Source: Micromonospora musae
GTDB taxonomy: Bacteria > Actinomycetota > Actinomycetes > Mycobacteriales > Micromonosporaceae
Assembly: GCF_003626635.1 (NCBI RefSeq)
Contig: NZ_RAZT01000011.1
Location: 62,001-126,000, forward strand
Length of the DNA: 64,000 nucleotides
Direction of reading: 5' to 3'
The position numbers were made by a program, and so were the translations under genes. A model generated the notes under the pieces. That model saw nothing but the letters and a program-made list of their open reading frames with translations, was not told the origin of the DNA and did no database searches. Below are positions 43,873 through 52,869 of this stretch, piece after piece. The stretch's first letter is position 1. Each line of letters opens with the position of its first letter.

Positions 43873-45183
43873 TCATGCCAAGGCCGGACCCGGCGCGTCC
43901 GAACCGGCCCGGCGGCGGGGACCCTCGCCACGTACCGCGCCGAAGACCTGCCGCGTCGCGATCTCCTGCTCCATCACCCCGGCGAGCCGACGAACGCCCT
44001 CCCGGATCCGCTCCGGCGGCGGGAAGCTGAAGTTCAATCGCATGTGGCCGCCGCCGGAGCCGTCGGCGTAGAAGCCGGTGCCCGGCACGTACGCGACGCG
44101 GGCGGCGACGGCACGCGGCATCATCGCCTTCGAGTCGAGGCCGTCGGGGAGCGTGGCCCAGACGAAGAGACCGCCGCCGGGCCTGGTCCAGCTGGTGCCG
44201 GCCGGCATCAGGTCGGCGAGCGCGTCGAGCAGCGCGTCCCGACGCTCCCGGTAGACCTCCCGGTAGACCTTCAGCTGCTCCCGCCACGGCATGGTGTTCA
44301 GGTACGTCGCCACGGCCGCCTGCGCGAAGCCGCTGGGGCAGAGGATCTGCGCCTCGCTCGCGATCACCAGCTTGTCGCGGACTGCGTGCGGCGCCAGGAT
44401 CCAGCCCACCCGCAGGCCGGGAGCGAAGGTCTTGGAGAAGGTGCTGAGGTAGAAGACGCCCTCCCGCCGCCGGGCCCGCAGCGGGGCCGGCGCCTCGCCC
44501 TCGAAACCCAGCTGGCCGTACGGGTCGTCCTCGATCACGAGCAGACCGGCCCGCTCGCAGATGTCGAGGACCCGTTCCCGGCGCTCCTCGGTCAGCGTGA
44601 CGCCGGCCGGGTTCTGGTAGGTGGGGATGGTGTAGAGGAACTTGACCCGCCGCCCGGCGCGGGCCTGTTCGGCGATGGCGGTCTCCAGCGCCTCCGGAAT
44701 GAGCCCGTCGGAGTCCATCGGCACGTGGACCACCTGGGCCTGGGCGGCCTGGAACACCCCGAGCGCACCGACGTAGGTCGGGCCCTCGGCGAGCACCACG
44801 TCGCCCGGGTCGAGGAAGAGTCGGGCCACCAGGTCGAGCGCCTGCTGCCCGCCGACCGTGACGACCACGTCGTCCGGCGACGCGCCGCAGGCGGCGTCGA
44901 TTCCGGAGAGGGCCATCACCTCGCAGATTCCCTCGCGCAGCTCCAGCGTGCCCTGACCGATGCCGTACTGGAGGGTCGTCGCGCCGTGTTCGGAGCCGAG
45001 GCGGCCGAGCATCTCGCCCACCGCGTCCAGCGGCAGCGCGGCGATGTAGGGGGCGCCTCCGGCCAGCGACACGACCTCGGGACGACTCGCCACCGCGAAG
45101 AGGGCCCGGATCTCGGAGGCCGTCATGCCGCGCACGCGCCGGGCGTACCGGTCGGTGTAGTCGTCGAGCGTCGTGCCGGCCAT
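43873..45183 (-). CDS. PLP-dependent aminotransferase, class I/II
   Basis: The 436-residue enzyme is a fold-type I aminotransferase. The pyridoxal-phosphate lysine is in YLSTFSKTFAPGLRVGW, the cofactor-binding Asp/Tyr are in VIEDDPYGQL, and the substrate-binding Arg is in HMRLNFSFPPPERIREG. It resembles LysN/2-aminoadipate or aromatic aminotransferases of the MocR-related group but lacks the GntR DNA-binding part. The ATG at 45183 has GAGGTG 5 bases upstream. It lies in a pair with the Ddl-like ligase, suggesting shared amino-acid substrates. The substrate is not predictable. Confidence 0.88.
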   Translation of the reverse strand: MAGTTLDDYTDRYARRVRGMTASEIRALFAVASRPEVVSLAGGAPYIAALPLDAVGEMLGRLGSEHGATTLQYGIGQGTLELREGICEVMALSGIDAACGASPDDVVVTVGGQQALDLVARLFLDPGDVVLAEGPTYVGALGVFQAAQAQVVHVPMDSDGLIPEALETAIAEQARAGRRVKFLYTIPTYQNPAGVTLTEERRERVLDICERAGLLVIEDDPYGQLGFEGEAPAPLRARRREGVFYLSTFSKTFAPGLRVGWILAPHAVRDKLVIASEAQILCPSGFAQAAVATYLNTMPWREQLKVYREVYRERRDALLDALADLMPAGTSWTRPGGGLFVWATLPDGLDSKAMMPRAVAARVAYVPGTGFYADGSGGGHMRLNFSFPPPERIREGVRRLAGVMEQEIATRQVFGAVRGEGPRRRAGSDAPGPALA

Positions 45184-45466
45184 GACATCACCTCGATCGC
45201 TAAGGCGGACTTCCGTCCCAGGCGTACCCCGGACACCGGCGACCATGGCGGCAGGGGACGCCGATTTTCGATCCTAGACCGCCGGGGCGGAGCTGGGCAC
45301 CGGACATCAGGTGCGTCCACTCCCCGGACAGGTCACCCGCGCGGGGGCCCTTTGCGCGTCCCCTCCCGTACGGTCGGCCGGCGGCGTACGATCGCTCGTC
45401 GGGGGCAGGAAGGCGGCGCTGTCGTTCCGTGCCGGTTCACCACCGAGCCTAGTGTGGGGTGCGCCA

Positions 45467-46132
45467 ATGTCGCGACGTCTGGTCAACCTGACCCTGGACA
45501 CGCTGGAGGACCTGCCGCGCCCCTGCCGACAGTGCGTCTACTGGGAGCTGGATCCGGTCTCCGCCGATCGGGCCTGCGCCGCCGGTGACCCGGGCCTGGA
45601 GAAGGAGGCCTGGGTTTCCCAGACGCTGCTCGAGTGGGGGTCGTGCGGCAAGCTCGCCTACGTCGACGGCATGCCGGCCGGCTTCGTCATGTACGCCCCG
45701 CCGGCGTACGTTCCCCGCTCGATGGCCTTCCCCACCTCACCGGTCTCCGCCGACGCCGCGTTGCTGATGACGGCGAACGTGGTGTCGTCGTTCGCCGGTG
45801 GTGGTCTGGGGCGGATGCTCGTCCAGGGTGTCGCGCGGGACCTCACCAAGCGCGGGATCAAGGCGATCGAGGCGTTCGGTGACGCCAAGTTCGGTGACGC
45901 TCCGGACGATTCCCGGGCCTGCGTCGCGCCGGCCGACTTCTTCCTCTCCGTCGGCTTCAAGACGGTACGTCCGCATCCGCGCTTCCCGCGGCTCCGCCTG
46001 GAGCTGCGTACCGCGCTGAGCTGGAAGTCCGACGTCGAGTACGCGTTGGAGAAGCTGCTCGGCTCGATGAGCCCGGAGAGCCTGCTCCGCCCCGTCCGGC
46101 CCGCCGCGGCCACCCGGTCCGGCACGAACTGA
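45467..46132 (+). CDS. GNAT-family N-acetyltransferase
   Basis: The 221-residue protein starts with LVNLTLDTLEDLPRPCRQCVYWEL, a cysteine pair often seen in this actinobacterial subgroup. The acetyl-CoA region follows: VVSSFAGGGLGRMLVQGVARDL (the pyrophosphate-binding Q/R-x-x-G-x-G/A pattern, here GGGLGRML) and GIKAIEAFGDAKFG. The substrate is unknown. A conserved gene of this kind sits between the trx cluster and parB in related genomes. The ATG at 45467 is used; upstream sequence in frame looks non-coding. Confidence 0.82.
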   Translation: MSRRLVNLTLDTLEDLPRPCRQCVYWELDPVSADRACAAGDPGLEKEAWVSQTLLEWGSCGKLAYVDGMPAGFVMYAPPAYVPRSMAFPTSPVSADAALLMTANVVSSFAGGGLGRMLVQGVARDLTKRGIKAIEAFGDAKFGDAPDDSRACVAPADFFLSVGFKTVRPHPRFPRLRLELRTALSWKSDVEYALEKLLGSMSPESLLRPVRPAAATRSGTN

Positions 46133-46143
46133 GCAGCGCCTCG

Positions 46144-47310
46144 TCAGTCGACCACCGTGCCGGCCGCCACCACGGCCCGTAGCTCGCTGACGTCGATCGA
46201 GCCGGTCGGCACGTCCCGTTCGATCGGGAAGTACATCCGCTGCACGGCCGCCACGATCGCCTCGACGACCCGGTCGCGGAACCGCGGGTCGACCAGCCGG
46301 GCGCGGTCCGTCGGCGAGGTGAGGTAGCCGACCTCCACCCGGACGGCCGGCATCCGGGTCAACCGGAGCAGGTCCCACGCCTTGGCGTGGGTGCCGCAGT
46401 TCCGCAGCCCGGTACGCGCCACGATCTCCCGCTGCACGAGCCCCGCCAGCCGTTCACCGGTCGCCGAGGTCACCCCGTTGTCGGTGCCGTAGTGGTAGGT
46501 CGCCACGCCGTCGGCGGCGGGATTGACGTGCCCGTCGGTGTGCAACGAGATGAACACGTCGGCGCCGAGCGCGTTGGCCAGCTGGGCCCGGTCGGTGTCC
46601 GGCAGGCACTCGCCGGGGGCGGGGCCGCGGGTGAGCTGTACCCGCACCCCGGAGGCCGCCAGCCGCCCCTCCAGCCGGCTCGCCAGGTCGTGCACCAGCT
46701 CCGCCTCGGTCCAGCGCAGCGTCCCGTCCGGCACCACCACGCCGGGGTCGGTGCCGCCGTGCCCCGGGTCGATGACCACGGTACGGCCGACGAGGGTCGG
46801 GCCGGACTGCCGGATCGCGTCGGACTCGCGAAGCCACTGGGGGCGCCCGCCGACCACCTTCCGGCCGAGCCGGCGTAGCGCGTTCATGGTGTGCGGCCCG
46901 CACGCGCCGTCCGGGGTCAGGCCGACCTCCCGCTGGAACTGGGCGACCGCCCGGGAGGTCCGGATGCCGTAGATGGCGTCCGCCCGGCCCGCGTCGTACC
47001 CCATCTCCAGCAGGCGTTCCTGCAGGGAACGGACGTCCTCGCCGGTGAGCGGCTCGGGCACCGCGTGGTAGAGGGTGCGCGCGCCGAGCCGCCAGCGGGC
47101 CGCCTCCAGGGCTCGCCACGTCTCCGCGCCGACCCGGCCGTCCACACTCAGACCGCGGGACTGCTGGAAGGCGCGTACCGCCCGCTCGGTCGTGCTGTCG
47201 AACTCGTCGAGCTGCGCGCCGTCCGCGGGCGGGAGCAGGTCGAGACCGGCCAGGACCGTACGGATCTCCGTGACCGCAGGCCCGCGGTCACCGGGACGGA
47301 TCGGACGCAC
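46144..47310 (-). CDS. cwlM: CwlM-like N-acetylmuramoyl-L-alanine amidase with two peptidoglycan-binding domains
   Basis: The 388-residue protein has two PG_binding_1 domains (about 4-70 and 90-150) and a C-terminal amidase_3 domain (about 175-375). All catalytic metal-site residues appear present: His184 in IDPGHGG, a Glu at about 202-204, His257 in ISLHTDG, and the catalytic Glu326 in RVEVGYLT. Mycobacterial CwlM, in the same neighbourhood of trxB/trxC, is a cytoplasmic regulator of MurA and no longer an active hydrolase. No signal peptide is seen here either. The GTG at 47310 with a GAGGGGG box is used. Confidence 0.88.
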   Translation of the reverse strand: MRPIRPGDRGPAVTEIRTVLAGLDLLPPADGAQLDEFDSTTERAVRAFQQSRGLSVDGRVGAETWRALEAARWRLGARTLYHAVPEPLTGEDVRSLQERLLEMGYDAGRADAIYGIRTSRAVAQFQREVGLTPDGACGPHTMNALRRLGRKVVGGRPQWLRESDAIRQSGPTLVGRTVVIDPGHGGTDPGVVVPDGTLRWTEAELVHDLASRLEGRLAASGVRVQLTRGPAPGECLPDTDRAQLANALGADVFISLHTDGHVNPAADGVATYHYGTDNGVTSATGERLAGLVQREIVARTGLRNCGTHAKAWDLLRLTRMPAVRVEVGYLTSPTDRARLVDPRFRDRVVEAIVAAVQRMYFPIERDVPTGSIDVSELRAVVAAGTVVD

Positions 47311-47399
47311 GCACGACCCCCTCTGCACGGATGCTGGCTGGCCGGGCGGCCCGTGCTTGAGGTTATGCGTTCCGGCCCGGTGAGGTGGCTCGCCCGGCG

Positions 47400-47444
47400 A
47401 AAAAACGCGACCCCGCACCCGGGTCAACCGGGTACGGGGTCGCG
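47400..47444 (-). terminator. Rho-independent terminator after trxA
   Basis: A 10-bp perfect outer stem (CGCGACCCCG and CGGGGTCGCG) with an inner 6-bp stem is followed, reading leftward, by six T residues. It lies 14 bases past the trxA stop and is the clearest intrinsic terminator in the window. Confidence 0.9.
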
Positions 47445-47457
47445 GCGTAAGCGGTGG

Positions 47458-47781
47458 TCAGAGCGCCGATTCGATCAGCTTGAGCAGCTCGCCCTTCGGC
47501 CTGGCGCCGGCCACGGACTGCACCGGCTGGCCGTTCTTGAAGATCGTCAGGGTCGGCACCGACATCACCCGGTACGCCCGCGCGGTCTCCGGGTTCTCGT
47601 CGATGTTGACCTTGACGATGGTGACCTGGTCGCTCATCTCGCCGGCGATCTCCTCGAGCAGCGGCGACACCTTGCGGCACGGGCCGCACCACTCGGCCCA
47701 GAAGTCGACCAGCACCGGCTTGTCGGACTGCAGGACGTCGCTGACGAAGCTCTTGTCGGTGACCGCCTTGGTTGTTCCCAC
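47458..47781 (-). CDS. trxA: Thioredoxin
   Basis: The 107-residue protein has the redox motif WCGPC (residues 31-35) in VLVDFWAEWCGPCRKVSP and the cis-proline in MSVPTLTIFKNGQPV. It reduces protein disulfides using electrons from TrxB. It follows trxB by 31 bases on the same strand. The GTG at 47781 has GGAGGAGG upstream. The strong terminator at 47400-47444 ends the unit. Confidence 0.97.
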   Translation of the reverse strand: MGTTKAVTDKSFVSDVLQSDKPVLVDFWAEWCGPCRKVSPLLEEIAGEMSDQVTIVKVNIDENPETARAYRVMSVPTLTIFKNGQPVQSVAGARPKGELLKLIESAL

Positions 47782-47812
47782 TATGGCCCTCCTCCGGGGG
47801 TTGTTTCGGTTC

Positions 47813-48766
47813 TCAGCCCTGCAAAGTCGCGATGAAGCGCTCGGCGTCGAGGGCGGCGGCGCAGCCCGTACCGGCGGCGGTGATCGCCTGCCGGTAGGTG
47901 TGGTCTACCAGGTCTCCGGCCGCGAACACGCCAGGCACGCTGGTCCGGGTGCTGGGGTCCTGCACCTTCACGTACCCCTCGTCGTCGACCTCCACCTGCC
48001 CACGGAAGAGTTCGCTGCGCGGGTCGTGGCCGATCGCCACGAAGACGCCTGTCACGTCGAGCTGCTTGGTCTCCCCGGTGTGCACGTTCCGGAGGCGGAC
48101 GCCGGTGACCTTGCCGTCGGCGCCGAGGACCTCCTCGACCACGGTGTCCCACTCCACCTTGATCTTGTCGTTGTTCAGCGCCCGGTCGGCCATGATCTTG
48201 CTGGCGCGGAACGAGTCACGCCGGTGGATGATGGTCACCGAGTCGGCGAAGCGGGTGAGGAAGCTCGCCTCCTCCATCGCCGAGTCACCACCGCCGACGA
48301 CGACGATGTGCTGGTTACGGAAGAAGAAACCGTCACAGGTCGCGCACGACGAGACGCCGTGGCCGAGGTACTCCTGCTCGCCCGGCACGCCCAGCGGCCG
48401 CCAGGCGGAACCGGTGGCGAGGATGACCGCGTGCGCCCGGTAGGCGGTCTCGCCGACCCAGACGGTGCTGACCGCGCCGGAGCCGGTGTCGCCGGTGTCC
48501 ACCAGCTCGACCCGGGTCACGTCGTCGGTCAGGAACTCGGCGCCGAACCGCTCGGCCTGCTTGCGCATGTTGTCCATCAGCTCAGGGCCGAGGATGCCGT
48601 CGGCGAAGCCGGGGAAGTTCTCCACCTCGGTCGTCGTCATCAACGCGCCACCCGACTGCACGCCCTCGATGATGAGGGGCTTCAGGTTGGCGCGTGCGGC
48701 ATAGACCGCCGCCGTGTAACCGGCCGGCCCGGAGCCGATGATGATCAGGTTGCGGACCTCGTCCAC
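47813..48766 (-). CDS. trxB: Thioredoxin reductase
   Basis: The 317-residue flavoprotein reduces thioredoxin with NADPH. It has the FAD-binding GSGPAGYTAAVYAARA at the N-terminus, the redox pair CATC (141 and 144), the NADPH-binding GGGDSAMEEASFLTRF and the closing FAD motif FAAGDLVDHTYRQAITAAG. The GTG start at 48766 is the first codon of the family sequence. A likely ECF-sigma promoter lies upstream (48861-48888). It is the first gene of a unit with trxA. Confidence 0.97.
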   Translation of the reverse strand: MDEVRNLIIIGSGPAGYTAAVYAARANLKPLIIEGVQSGGALMTTTEVENFPGFADGILGPELMDNMRKQAERFGAEFLTDDVTRVELVDTGDTGSGAVSTVWVGETAYRAHAVILATGSAWRPLGVPGEQEYLGHGVSSCATCDGFFFRNQHIVVVGGGDSAMEEASFLTRFADSVTIIHRRDSFRASKIMADRALNNDKIKVEWDTVVEEVLGADGKVTGVRLRNVHTGETKQLDVTGVFVAIGHDPRSELFRGQVEVDDEGYVKVQDPSTRTSVPGVFAAGDLVDHTYRQAITAAGTGCAAALDAERFIATLQG

Positions 48767-48860
48767 TGCCGTCTCCCGAGTTGTGTGTGTTTCGGCATCG
48801 ACGCGCGCACGATGCCGATCCGAGTTACCGGCGCCTGAAGGTGCCGGCAGCTACTTGCGA

Positions 48861-48888
48861 AACGTCATCGTACGAACCGGGAATTCCC
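48861..48888 (-). promoter_or_regulatory. Predicted ECF-sigma (SigR/SigM-type) promoter of trxB
   Basis: Reading leftward, GGGAAT is followed after 19 bases by GTT, resembling the GGAAT-N18-GTT pattern used by SigR-type factors at trx genes of Streptomyces. It lies about 95 bases upstream of the trxB start. GGGAATTCCC is itself palindromic. Confidence 0.5.
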
Positions 48889-48948
48889 GCGCCGGTCGTT
48901 CGGTGGGTCAGGTCACGCGGATGCCCGAACGCCCGGATGACCGTGAAC

Positions 48949-50028
48949 TCACCCTACCCGCGTGCGGTAGCGGGTGTCCGCGCCGGAGCCCGGCACTCCG
49001 CACTCCGGTCCGGTCACCCAGGCCCACCGGGCACCCGCCGCGTCGGTGAAGCGTACGACCAGGGCCTGCTCCCCCTGGAAGGCCGCGTAGTCGACCAGAT
49101 CGGCCACGAGCGGACCCCCCCGATGCTCCAGGGCGATCTCGCCCAGGCAGGTGTTGAGGGCCGCCGGGTCGGCGAGCCGGACGAGCCGGTCCCTTCCGTC
49201 GGGCGCCGACATCCGGTCGCCGTTCGCGTCGCCGGCACTCCGGTTGGTCGGGGCGGGGTTGCCCTCCAGGGTCTTGGGCAGGTCGGAGGCGAAGACCGAG
49301 CCGAGGTTCTGGGGTGTGTAGTCGGTGCCGCTGCGCAGCGACGGCCCGGTGGTCCGGACCGGCGCGGCCGCCGCCTCGGGAGCGTTCGCGGGCGCCTCCA
49401 GCGCGGTGCCGGAGGTCCCGGTGTCGTCGCCACCGCCGGCCAGCCGGTCGAGGCCGATGCCGACGGCCACCACGGCGACCGCGGCCAGCGCCACCGGACC
49501 GGCCATCCGGATCAGACGCCGCCGCCGGCGGCCGGGCCCGGTGGCCACGCCCCGATCCGAGCGCGGTACGCCGGCAGCCGGCCTTCGCGGACCGCCCTGC
49601 GCCGGAACGAGCGGGCTTCCGCCCGGCCTGGAGGGCTCCTCCGTGGGCGTACCGGACGTCGCGCCTCCGTCGAACCCGGCGCCTTCGCCGGGAGCGGTCT
49701 CCGCGTCCAGGTCCGGCTGAGTGGGGGCGTCGTCGATCGCGGATCGGCCGGTCGCGAGTTCATCGGCTGGCGGAGGTGCCGCGGCGAGCGCCCCGGTGAT
49801 CCTGTCGACGACCTCCGGCGGCATCTCGGCCACCGGCTCCCCCCAGCGGGCCAGGTCCCCCTCGACGGCCGCCACGGCCGGTGCGAGCCGCGCGTACGCC
49901 TCGGCCCAGGCGACGTCCTCGGCGACCAGCCGCGCGACCACCACGTGCTCCGGCGTGCCGTCCAGCGCGCCACCGAGGTAGTCGGCGAGCAGGTCGTGGT
50001 CGACCTCCCGGAACCGCCCGACCGTCAC
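48949..50028 (-). CDS. Membrane-bound anti-sigma factor
   Basis: The 359-residue protein has an N-terminal cytoplasmic helical region (DHDLLADYLGGALDGTPEHV) typical of anti-sigma factors, a Pro/Gly-rich linker, one membrane helix at about 174-192 and an outside domain that keeps a cysteine pair. No zinc H-x-x-x-C-x-x-C motif is present. Its GTG start overlaps the sigma-factor stop in GTGA. In Mycobacterium tuberculosis the gene in this position (Rv3912) encodes the partner of SigM. The outside domain may sense the signal. Confidence 0.85.
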   Translation of the reverse strand: MTVGRFREVDHDLLADYLGGALDGTPEHVVVARLVAEDVAWAEAYARLAPAVAAVEGDLARWGEPVAEMPPEVVDRITGALAAAPPPADELATGRSAIDDAPTQPDLDAETAPGEGAGFDGGATSGTPTEEPSRPGGSPLVPAQGGPRRPAAGVPRSDRGVATGPGRRRRRLIRMAGPVALAAVAVVAVGIGLDRLAGGGDDTGTSGTALEAPANAPEAAAAPVRTTGPSLRSGTDYTPQNLGSVFASDLPKTLEGNPAPTNRSAGDANGDRMSAPDGRDRLVRLADPAALNTCLGEIALEHRGGPLVADLVDYAAFQGEQALVVRFTDAAGARWAWVTGPECGVPGSGADTRYRTRVG

Positions 50029-50786
50029 GAGTCCTCCTGCTTGGCGTCCCGCCGGGATCGCCCCGACCCCGATCCGACGCCGTCGGCCCGGCGCGGGTTC
50101 CCCAGCGTGACCGGGGGCACGTCGGAGCCGCCGCCGACCGGCGTCGCCGCGTCACCCGCCGTGGGGCGGAGGTGACCCAGCAGCACGGCCAGCCGAGCCC
50201 GGCCCCGGGAGCAGCGGCTCTTCACCGTCCCCTCCGCCACGCCGAGGATCTTCGCCACCTCGGCGACCGGGTAACCCTGCACGTCCACCAGGACGAGCGC
50301 GGCACGCTGCTCCGCCGGCAACGCGGCGAGCGCTTCCCGTACGACCAGCGCGGTGTCGTGGTCGTGCGTCGGGGCGGCCGGCTCCACACCTCCCGTGGCG
50401 GATCCGCTGTCGGTGCGTACCCCGTCGGGCAGCGGCACCGTCGGATGAGCCTGCCGGCGGCGGATGCGGTCGAGGCAGGCGTTCACCACGATCCGGTGCA
50501 GCCAGGTGGTGACGGCCGAGTCACCGCGGAACCGGCTCGCGGCCCGGTGGGCGGAGAGCAGGGCGTCCTGGAGCGCGTCGGCGGCCTCCTCGCGGTCGCC
50601 CATCGTCCGCAGCGCCACCGCCCAGAGACGGTCGCGGTGCCGGTGGAAGAGCTGAGCGAAGGCATCCCGGTCGCCGGCGACGTGCGCGCGCAGCAGCGCC
50701 AGGTCGTCGGACGGGTCGGCGGGCCCGGCCGGAGTGGGCGGACCCGCCGAAGGCGCGGTCGTCGTACGGGTCTCGCGCTCCTCCAT
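50025..50786 (-). CDS. sigM: SigM-like ECF sigma factor
   Basis: The 253-residue ECF sigma factor has region 2 in HRDRLWAVALRTMGDREEAADALQDALLSAHR (seen as two linked blocks) with TWLHRIVVNACLDRIRRR, and region 4 in LPAEQRAALVLVDVQGYPVA with the helix-turn-helix GVAEGTVKSRCSRGRA. The extra 40-residue N-terminal Thr/Pro segment is variable. The ATG at 50786 is preferred to the longer frame. Position between the MurJ/pseudokinase genes and trxB matches mycobacterial sigM. Control by the overlapping anti-sigma gene is likely. Confidence 0.9.
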   Translation of the reverse strand: MEERETRTTTAPSAGPPTPAGPADPSDDLALLRAHVAGDRDAFAQLFHRHRDRLWAVALRTMGDREEAADALQDALLSAHRAASRFRGDSAVTTWLHRIVVNACLDRIRRRQAHPTVPLPDGVRTDSGSATGGVEPAAPTHDHDTALVVREALAALPAEQRAALVLVDVQGYPVAEVAKILGVAEGTVKSRCSRGRARLAVLLGHLRPTAGDAATPVGGGSDVPPVTLGNPRRADGVGSGSGRSRRDAKQEDS

Positions 50787-50829
50787 CACCACGTCCGGCG
50801 GAGGCGGTGCCCGGAGCGCGGTGGCCGGC

Positions 50830-52431
50830 TCACGACCCCTGAACCGTGATCTCCTGGACCCCGAGCCGGAAGCCGCCGTCGTCCTCGGCCGGCAGCTGGG
50901 TGACCCAGAAGAAGAGGTACTGGTACTTCTGGTCGGCGTTGAAGCCGTCGAAGGCCATCGTGGTGCCGTCGTGCTCCTCGAACGGCTGCCCGATCCGGGT
51001 CTTGAAGTCGCGCAGCACCTGCTTGTCACCGGAGGAGGTGGACGGCGGGTTGGTCGTACCCGCGTAGAGCGCGGCGGTCGCGCCGGTGGCGGAGAGGGTG
51101 ACCTGTACGGACTTCACCGTGTGCGGGGCGCCGAGGTCCAGCCAGACCCCCATGCCGCGCTTGAGGTTGCCGTACTTGTTGTTCGGGTAGTTGTCGGTCC
51201 GCCAGCCCTTGTCCTTGTCGCCGTCGGTGATCTTGTCGGCGTCATCCAGCTCGTCGCGCTTGGTGCTGTCCGGGTCGATGATCCGGACGTCCTCGATGCG
51301 CAGCGGACCGACGGCCGCGGCCGGCGGGTCGGCCTGGGCGGGCGCGCTGGAGCTGGGCGCGGCCACCGGGTTGGTCTGCGGGTCCTTGTCGTCGCCGCCC
51401 AGGGTGCTGATGCCGATCAGGAGACCGACCAGGGCGACCGCCAGCAGCCCGGCGATGCCGATGGCGACCTTGCGGCCGCCCGCGGCGGCCAGCGGCGACG
51501 GCTCCTCCCCGGCCTCGGCCGAGAAGCGCAGCGGGCCGCTGTTCTCGAGGAACTGATCCTCGGCCGGCACGTCGAGCCGGGCCAGCTCGGCGGAGAGCAC
51601 GTCCGACGACGGCGGAGCGATCTCGGTGTCGAGCAGGTCCATGGTCAGGTCGTCCAGGTAGGCGGGCACGCCCGCGCGTACCTGCCGGGGCGCGGCGAGC
51701 GCGCCGTCGGCGTCCCGGACCGCGTCGGCGATGCCGGCCCGGCCGTGTCCGGCGGTGGCACCCCGCAACGGAGCCTCGGTGTGCGGCCAGTGCCCCGTCA
51801 GCGCGAAGTAGAGGAGGCCGCCGACCGCGCGGACGTCGTTCTCCTGGCTGTCGTCGCCATCGGTACGCGCGTCGGCCAGGACCACCCGGCCGTCGTCGGA
51901 GATCATGACGGTGCCCGGGTGCACGTTCCCGTGCACCATTCCGGTGGCGTGGACGGCCGCGAGGGCGCTGGCGACGGCGGCACCGATCGCGGTCGCGCGA
52001 GCCGGGTCCAGCGGCTCGTCGGCGACCATCTCGCGCAGGGACTGGCCGTCCACCCACTCGCGCACGACGTACGCCCGCTCGTCCTCGTCGATCGCGTCGT
52101 AGACGCCGACGAGGTTGGGGTGAATGACCCGGCTGGCCGCGACGGCGGCCTGAAGCATCTCGGTGGCGGAGTCGCCGCCCGGGTAGCGCAGCACGACCGC
52201 GACGGGGCGGCGCAGCACGACGTCGACACCTCGCCAGACCAACCGCCCGGCGCTGTCGTTGTTGATGTGCTCGACCAGCTCGTAACGCTCGGCGAGGATC
52301 TCACCGGTCGTGGGAGCACCGAAGGTCATGACCGGCGGAGCGCTCTCGTCCGCGTCCTGACCCTCGCCGACCTGAGTCACCCGTCCTCCCTCGGTGATCG
52401 TGTCGATCGATGGACCCGCGCTGCTGGGCAT
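50830..52431 (-). CDS. Membrane pseudokinase with extracellular discoidin-like domain
   Basis: The 533-residue protein has a Ser/Thr-kinase-like domain at about 50-285, one membrane helix at about 321-343 and an outside domain at about 370-533 that resembles carbohydrate-binding F5/8 (discoidin) folds (WLDLGAPHTVKSVQVTL). Catalytic residues are lost: HRD is HGN (N169), the following Lys is His171 and Asn is Thr174, DFG is DAR (187-189), and the ATP-contact Lys is absent. In mycobacterial MviN these two domains are fused to MurJ. Here they are a separate protein between murJ and sigM. Confidence 0.88.
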   Translation of the reverse strand: MPSSAGPSIDTITEGGRVTQVGEGQDADESAPPVMTFGAPTTGEILAERYELVEHINNDSAGRLVWRGVDVVLRRPVAVVLRYPGGDSATEMLQAAVAASRVIHPNLVGVYDAIDEDERAYVVREWVDGQSLREMVADEPLDPARATAIGAAVASALAAVHATGMVHGNVHPGTVMISDDGRVVLADARTDGDDSQENDVRAVGGLLYFALTGHWPHTEAPLRGATAGHGRAGIADAVRDADGALAAPRQVRAGVPAYLDDLTMDLLDTEIAPPSSDVLSAELARLDVPAEDQFLENSGPLRFSAEAGEEPSPLAAAGGRKVAIGIAGLLAVALVGLLIGISTLGGDDKDPQTNPVAAPSSSAPAQADPPAAAVGPLRIEDVRIIDPDSTKRDELDDADKITDGDKDKGWRTDNYPNNKYGNLKRGMGVWLDLGAPHTVKSVQVTLSATGATAALYAGTTNPPSTSSGDKQVLRDFKTRIGQPFEEHDGTTMAFDGFNADQKYQYLFFWVTQLPAEDDGGFRLGVQEITVQGS

Positions 52432-52869
52432 GTGGCTTCCCGCTCTGCCTTCGAAGGAACCGGCCGACCGGTGTCGGCGCGAGCGCCGCCGCCTGCCGTA
52501 CCCGTCGAGAGCGACCTTACCCGGGTTGCCCGCCTCCCCGACATGTCATCTTCCCGCCGTACCCTGCGGGGCGCCGGGGGTTGAACGCTTCGTCCGGTTA
52601 CGACCGTTGTCAGCCACGTTGCTGGCACATGTACTGGCCAATCTACGGGTTCACCGCAAGAGGCCGACGGAGGGGCTCGACCGGGTGGCGGTTCGCGCCC
52701 AGCTCGGTCATTCCCACCGTACGGGTGGCCAAGCTCAGCCGTACGGCTGGTTATCCACAGGCCGATCCGGTGGCTGGCTAGTGAATCGCGGAGTTATCCA
52801 CAGCCGCATCCCCAGGCTGGTGATCCACCGTCACGGACTGTGCGGGGCGGGCGGGGTGCGAAGCTGCGG
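52432..52869. other. Gap between murJ and the pseudokinase gene
   Basis: About 438 bases without a convincing frame separate these two functionally linked genes. It contains two perfect DnaA boxes and presumably the promoter of the pseudokinase-sigM unit. Confidence 0.5.
52751..52802 (+). promoter_or_regulatory. Two consensus DnaA boxes 20 kb from oriC
   Basis: TTATCCACA occurs at 52751-52759 and 52794-52802 in the same orientation, 43 bases apart. GTGATCCACCG nearby is a weaker copy. Confidence 0.7.
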
